Assembly: GCF_000964085.1 (NCBI RefSeq)
Contig: NZ_JZRB01000030.1
Location: 1-64,000, forward strand
DNA: 64,000 nt
Origin: Luteibacter yeojuensis
GTDB taxonomy: Bacteria > Pseudomonadota > Gammaproteobacteria > Xanthomonadales > Rhodanobacteraceae
Direction: 5' to 3'
Shown: piece after piece, positions 62,394 through 64,000 of the stretch
Layout: every line of letters begins with the position of its first letter
How positions within the stretch are numbered: position 1 is the stretch's first letter
The notes under the pieces: generated by a model
Databases searched by the model: none
The model's input: the letters and a program-made list of their open reading frames with translations, nothing else
Told to the model about the DNA's origin: nothing
Translations under genes and position numbers: made by a program

Positions 62394-63971
62394 TTAGCCG
62401 CCAGGGGGCAGGTCGAGCGAGGCGCGCAGCTGCTCCAGCTGCTGCTGGTAGTGCTTGCGCTCCATCATCTCGATCAGCACGCGCAGCCCGCGGGCGGAAT
62501 CCAGGTGCTGGCGCGACCATGGCCGCGACCGGCCACGCACCGTCTCCTGCCACGCGGCGAAACTCTGCCGCGGCGACAGGCGCGCACCGGGGATGTTCTC
62601 GAGCTTGGCCAGTGCCGGGTTACCGGCCCAGCGCACGTTGCGCACCTGCTCCGCGCGCGTCCACACCACGGCGTTGTGCGCATCGGCCTGCAGTGGCATG
62701 AAGATGACACCGGCGGCCAGCATGGTGATCGCGGGGTCGCCCAACGCCTCGAACGAACGGGCGATTTCGTCGGTGTGCTCCACGCCGGCGATGCCATCGG
62801 CCGACGCCTTGTTCTCGTGCGCGGCGACGACATCGCGGATACGCAGTAGCGCCTCCGCCTCGGGCAGGTTGCCGTGGCGCATGACGCGGTCGCCCGAGAA
62901 CACCGCCACGCCGTCGGCATCGACCACCTCGAGCAGCTCGGGCGCCAGCGAGGCGAGCAGGTCGGCATCGATGCGCTCGCTCTCGTTGAACGCGGTGATG
63001 AGTTTCTCGCGCACCGTGAGCAGCGTGGATTCCACCTCGATCTTGGCCAGCTCCTCGATGGCCGAGACGCGCGACGCGAACGCGCGCGCCATGGCGTCGG
63101 TGACTTCGCGCATCTGGTGGTCGGCGAAGAACGGGCTGTAGTGGTGGCAGGCGATGAGGCCCCACAGGCGGCCGCTGGTGACGATGGAGGCGACGAGCGT
63201 GCCGGTGACGCCCATGTAGCCCAGGTATTCCAGGTGCACGGGCGAGACGCTGCGCAACGAGACATCTGAGAGATCGGTCGATTCGCCGGTCTGCGGATCG
63301 AGGCCGGGCAGGATCCGCGCCGGCACGTATTTGCAATCGCTGATCTGGCGGACGCGGTTGCGCAGGTACAGCGCGCGCGCCTGCACGGGGATGTCGGTGG
63401 CGGGGTAGTGCAGGCCGAGGTAGGCCTCGAGTTCGTCGGCGCGTGCCTCGGCCACCACCTCACCGTGCCAGTCGTTGTCGAAGCGGTAGACCATGACGCG
63501 GTCGTAGCCGAGCAGGTTGCGCACGGCGCGGGCGACGCGCTGCGCGGCGCGCTCCACGGTGACGTCGTTCTCGAGCTTGTGCGTCAGGTCGTAGGCGACG
63601 CGGATGGGGTCGTCCTCGAAGTAGGCCTCGCGGGGCTCCACCTCGATCATCCAGCGCGTGTCGTAGGCATGCACGGTGGCATGCCACGTGCCGCCCCGCT
63701 GGCCGAGCGGGAACGACACCGGGCCCCACGGGCTGTGCGCAGGCCGCTCGTCGTCGTCGAACAGCACCGCCGGCAGCGTGATCACCTGGTTCAACGGTGC
63801 GCCGAGCAGCGTGTCGAGGTCGAGGCCGAGCAGGTCGACGGCGTTCTCGCTCACCTGCAGCACCTGTTTCGTCGCGGCGTCGGCCACGATGAGCACGCCG
63901 TGCGGTTGCACGGAGCCAGGGATATGGATGGGTTCGCGGTCGCAGGCGGTAAGGTCGGGCAGGTCAGACAT
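62394..63971 (-). CDS. bphP: Bacteriophytochrome photosensory core without output domain
   Basis: 525-residue red/far-red light receptor. Cys10 in DLTACDREPIHIPG is the expected biliverdin attachment site. The PAS, GAF and PHY domains follow in order. The GAF domain has YPATDIPVQARALYLRN (the DIP motif) and the His-containing LIACHHYSPFFADHQMREV. The PHY tongue motif PRQSF is at residue 467. After the PHY domain the protein ends in one helix (GLRVLIEMMERKHYQQQLEQ), with no histidine kinase, GGDEF or PAS output. Probably signals through a separate partner. The gene start (63971) is 29 bases from the window end, so the upstream neighbour is not visible. Confidence 0.95.
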   Translation of the reverse strand: MSDLPDLTACDREPIHIPGSVQPHGVLIVADAATKQVLQVSENAVDLLGLDLDTLLGAPLNQVITLPAVLFDDDERPAHSPWGPVSFPLGQRGGTWHATVHAYDTRWMIEVEPREAYFEDDPIRVAYDLTHKLENDVTVERAAQRVARAVRNLLGYDRVMVYRFDNDWHGEVVAEARADELEAYLGLHYPATDIPVQARALYLRNRVRQISDCKYVPARILPGLDPQTGESTDLSDVSLRSVSPVHLEYLGYMGVTGTLVASIVTSGRLWGLIACHHYSPFFADHQMREVTDAMARAFASRVSAIEELAKIEVESTLLTVREKLITAFNESERIDADLLASLAPELLEVVDADGVAVFSGDRVMRHGNLPEAEALLRIRDVVAAHENKASADGIAGVEHTDEIARSFEALGDPAITMLAAGVIFMPLQADAHNAVVWTRAEQVRNVRWAGNPALAKLENIPGARLSPRQSFAAWQETVRGRSRPWSRQHLDSARGLRVLIEMMERKHYQQQLEQLRASLDLPPGG

Positions 63972-64000
63972 GGTGGCCGGGATCCTCGAGCGTCCTTTGG

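Overview
The window is a GC-rich chromosomal segment of a gammaproteobacterium of the order Lysobacterales (Xanthomonadales). The best fit is the Rhodanobacteraceae (Luteibacter/Dyella/Rhodanobacter-like). This rests on gene content (Bpt-type aminoacyl-protein transferase, TldD/PmbA pair, DarP next to a DUF1653 protein, PurT, AccA-TilS-DnaE neighbourhood), heavy GC bias at third codon positions and REP-like palindromes. The genus is inference. I see no rRNA, tRNA, insertion sequence, prophage or CRISPR array. The segment is mainly housekeeping, with small accessory inserts.

Layout. 0.2-12.2 kb (+): one long colinear run, leuS-lptE-holA-nadD-rsfS-rlmH-maf-rng-yhdP, covering translation, LPS assembly, replication, NAD synthesis, ribosome/RNA maturation and envelope lipid homeostasis. 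12.2-18.2 kb: a truncated HigA-like antitoxin remnant and a sterol-desaturase-like membrane protein lie between yhdP and tldD. Then come darP/DUF1653 (-), pmbA and a DUF4870 protein. 18.2-26.8 kb, mostly (-): ispA/xseB, tilS, a NYN-LOTUS protein, accA and dnaE, interrupted by a plus-strand secreted protein of unknown function. 27-31.3 kb (-): Nudix hydrolase, 5'-3' exonuclease, nitroreductase, then an ECF sigma factor operon with a membrane protein and a DUF3106 protein. 31.4-36.6 kb: sufT, a DUF4279 protein and two secreted proteases (M4 thermolysin-like and S8 subtilisin-like). 36.1-39.2 kb (-): half-size asparaginase-like protein, AidB-like acyl-CoA dehydrogenase, DUF2069 protein, WrbA. 39.3-44.5 kb: YihY, thioredoxin-like protein, acylphosphatase, two copper chaperones (PCuAC, SCO1), DUF423 protein, transglutaminase-like protein. 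44.6-51.3 kb (+): purT, TPR membrane protein, SDR protein, PBP1b, TPR lipoprotein. 51.4-57.3 kb: hemE/WGR, aroB/aroK, SDR protein, P-loop kinase, pdxH, YjbQ. 57.4-64 kb (-): two-component system, TPR membrane protein, BtuF-like protein without signal peptide, Bpt, and a bacteriophytochrome that ends after its photosensory core.

Two families of REP-like palindromes are scattered at gene ends (at least ten loci). At one of them the two arms appear to supply the TAG stop codons of both convergent genes. Many gene pairs overlap by ATGA, GTGA or TGATG, implying translational coupling. The most interesting items are the phytochrome without an output domain, the REP-supplied stop codons, the signal-less BtuF homologue, the HigA remnant, and paired palindromes upstream of the two-component system, the metalloprotease and the ECF sigma operon.
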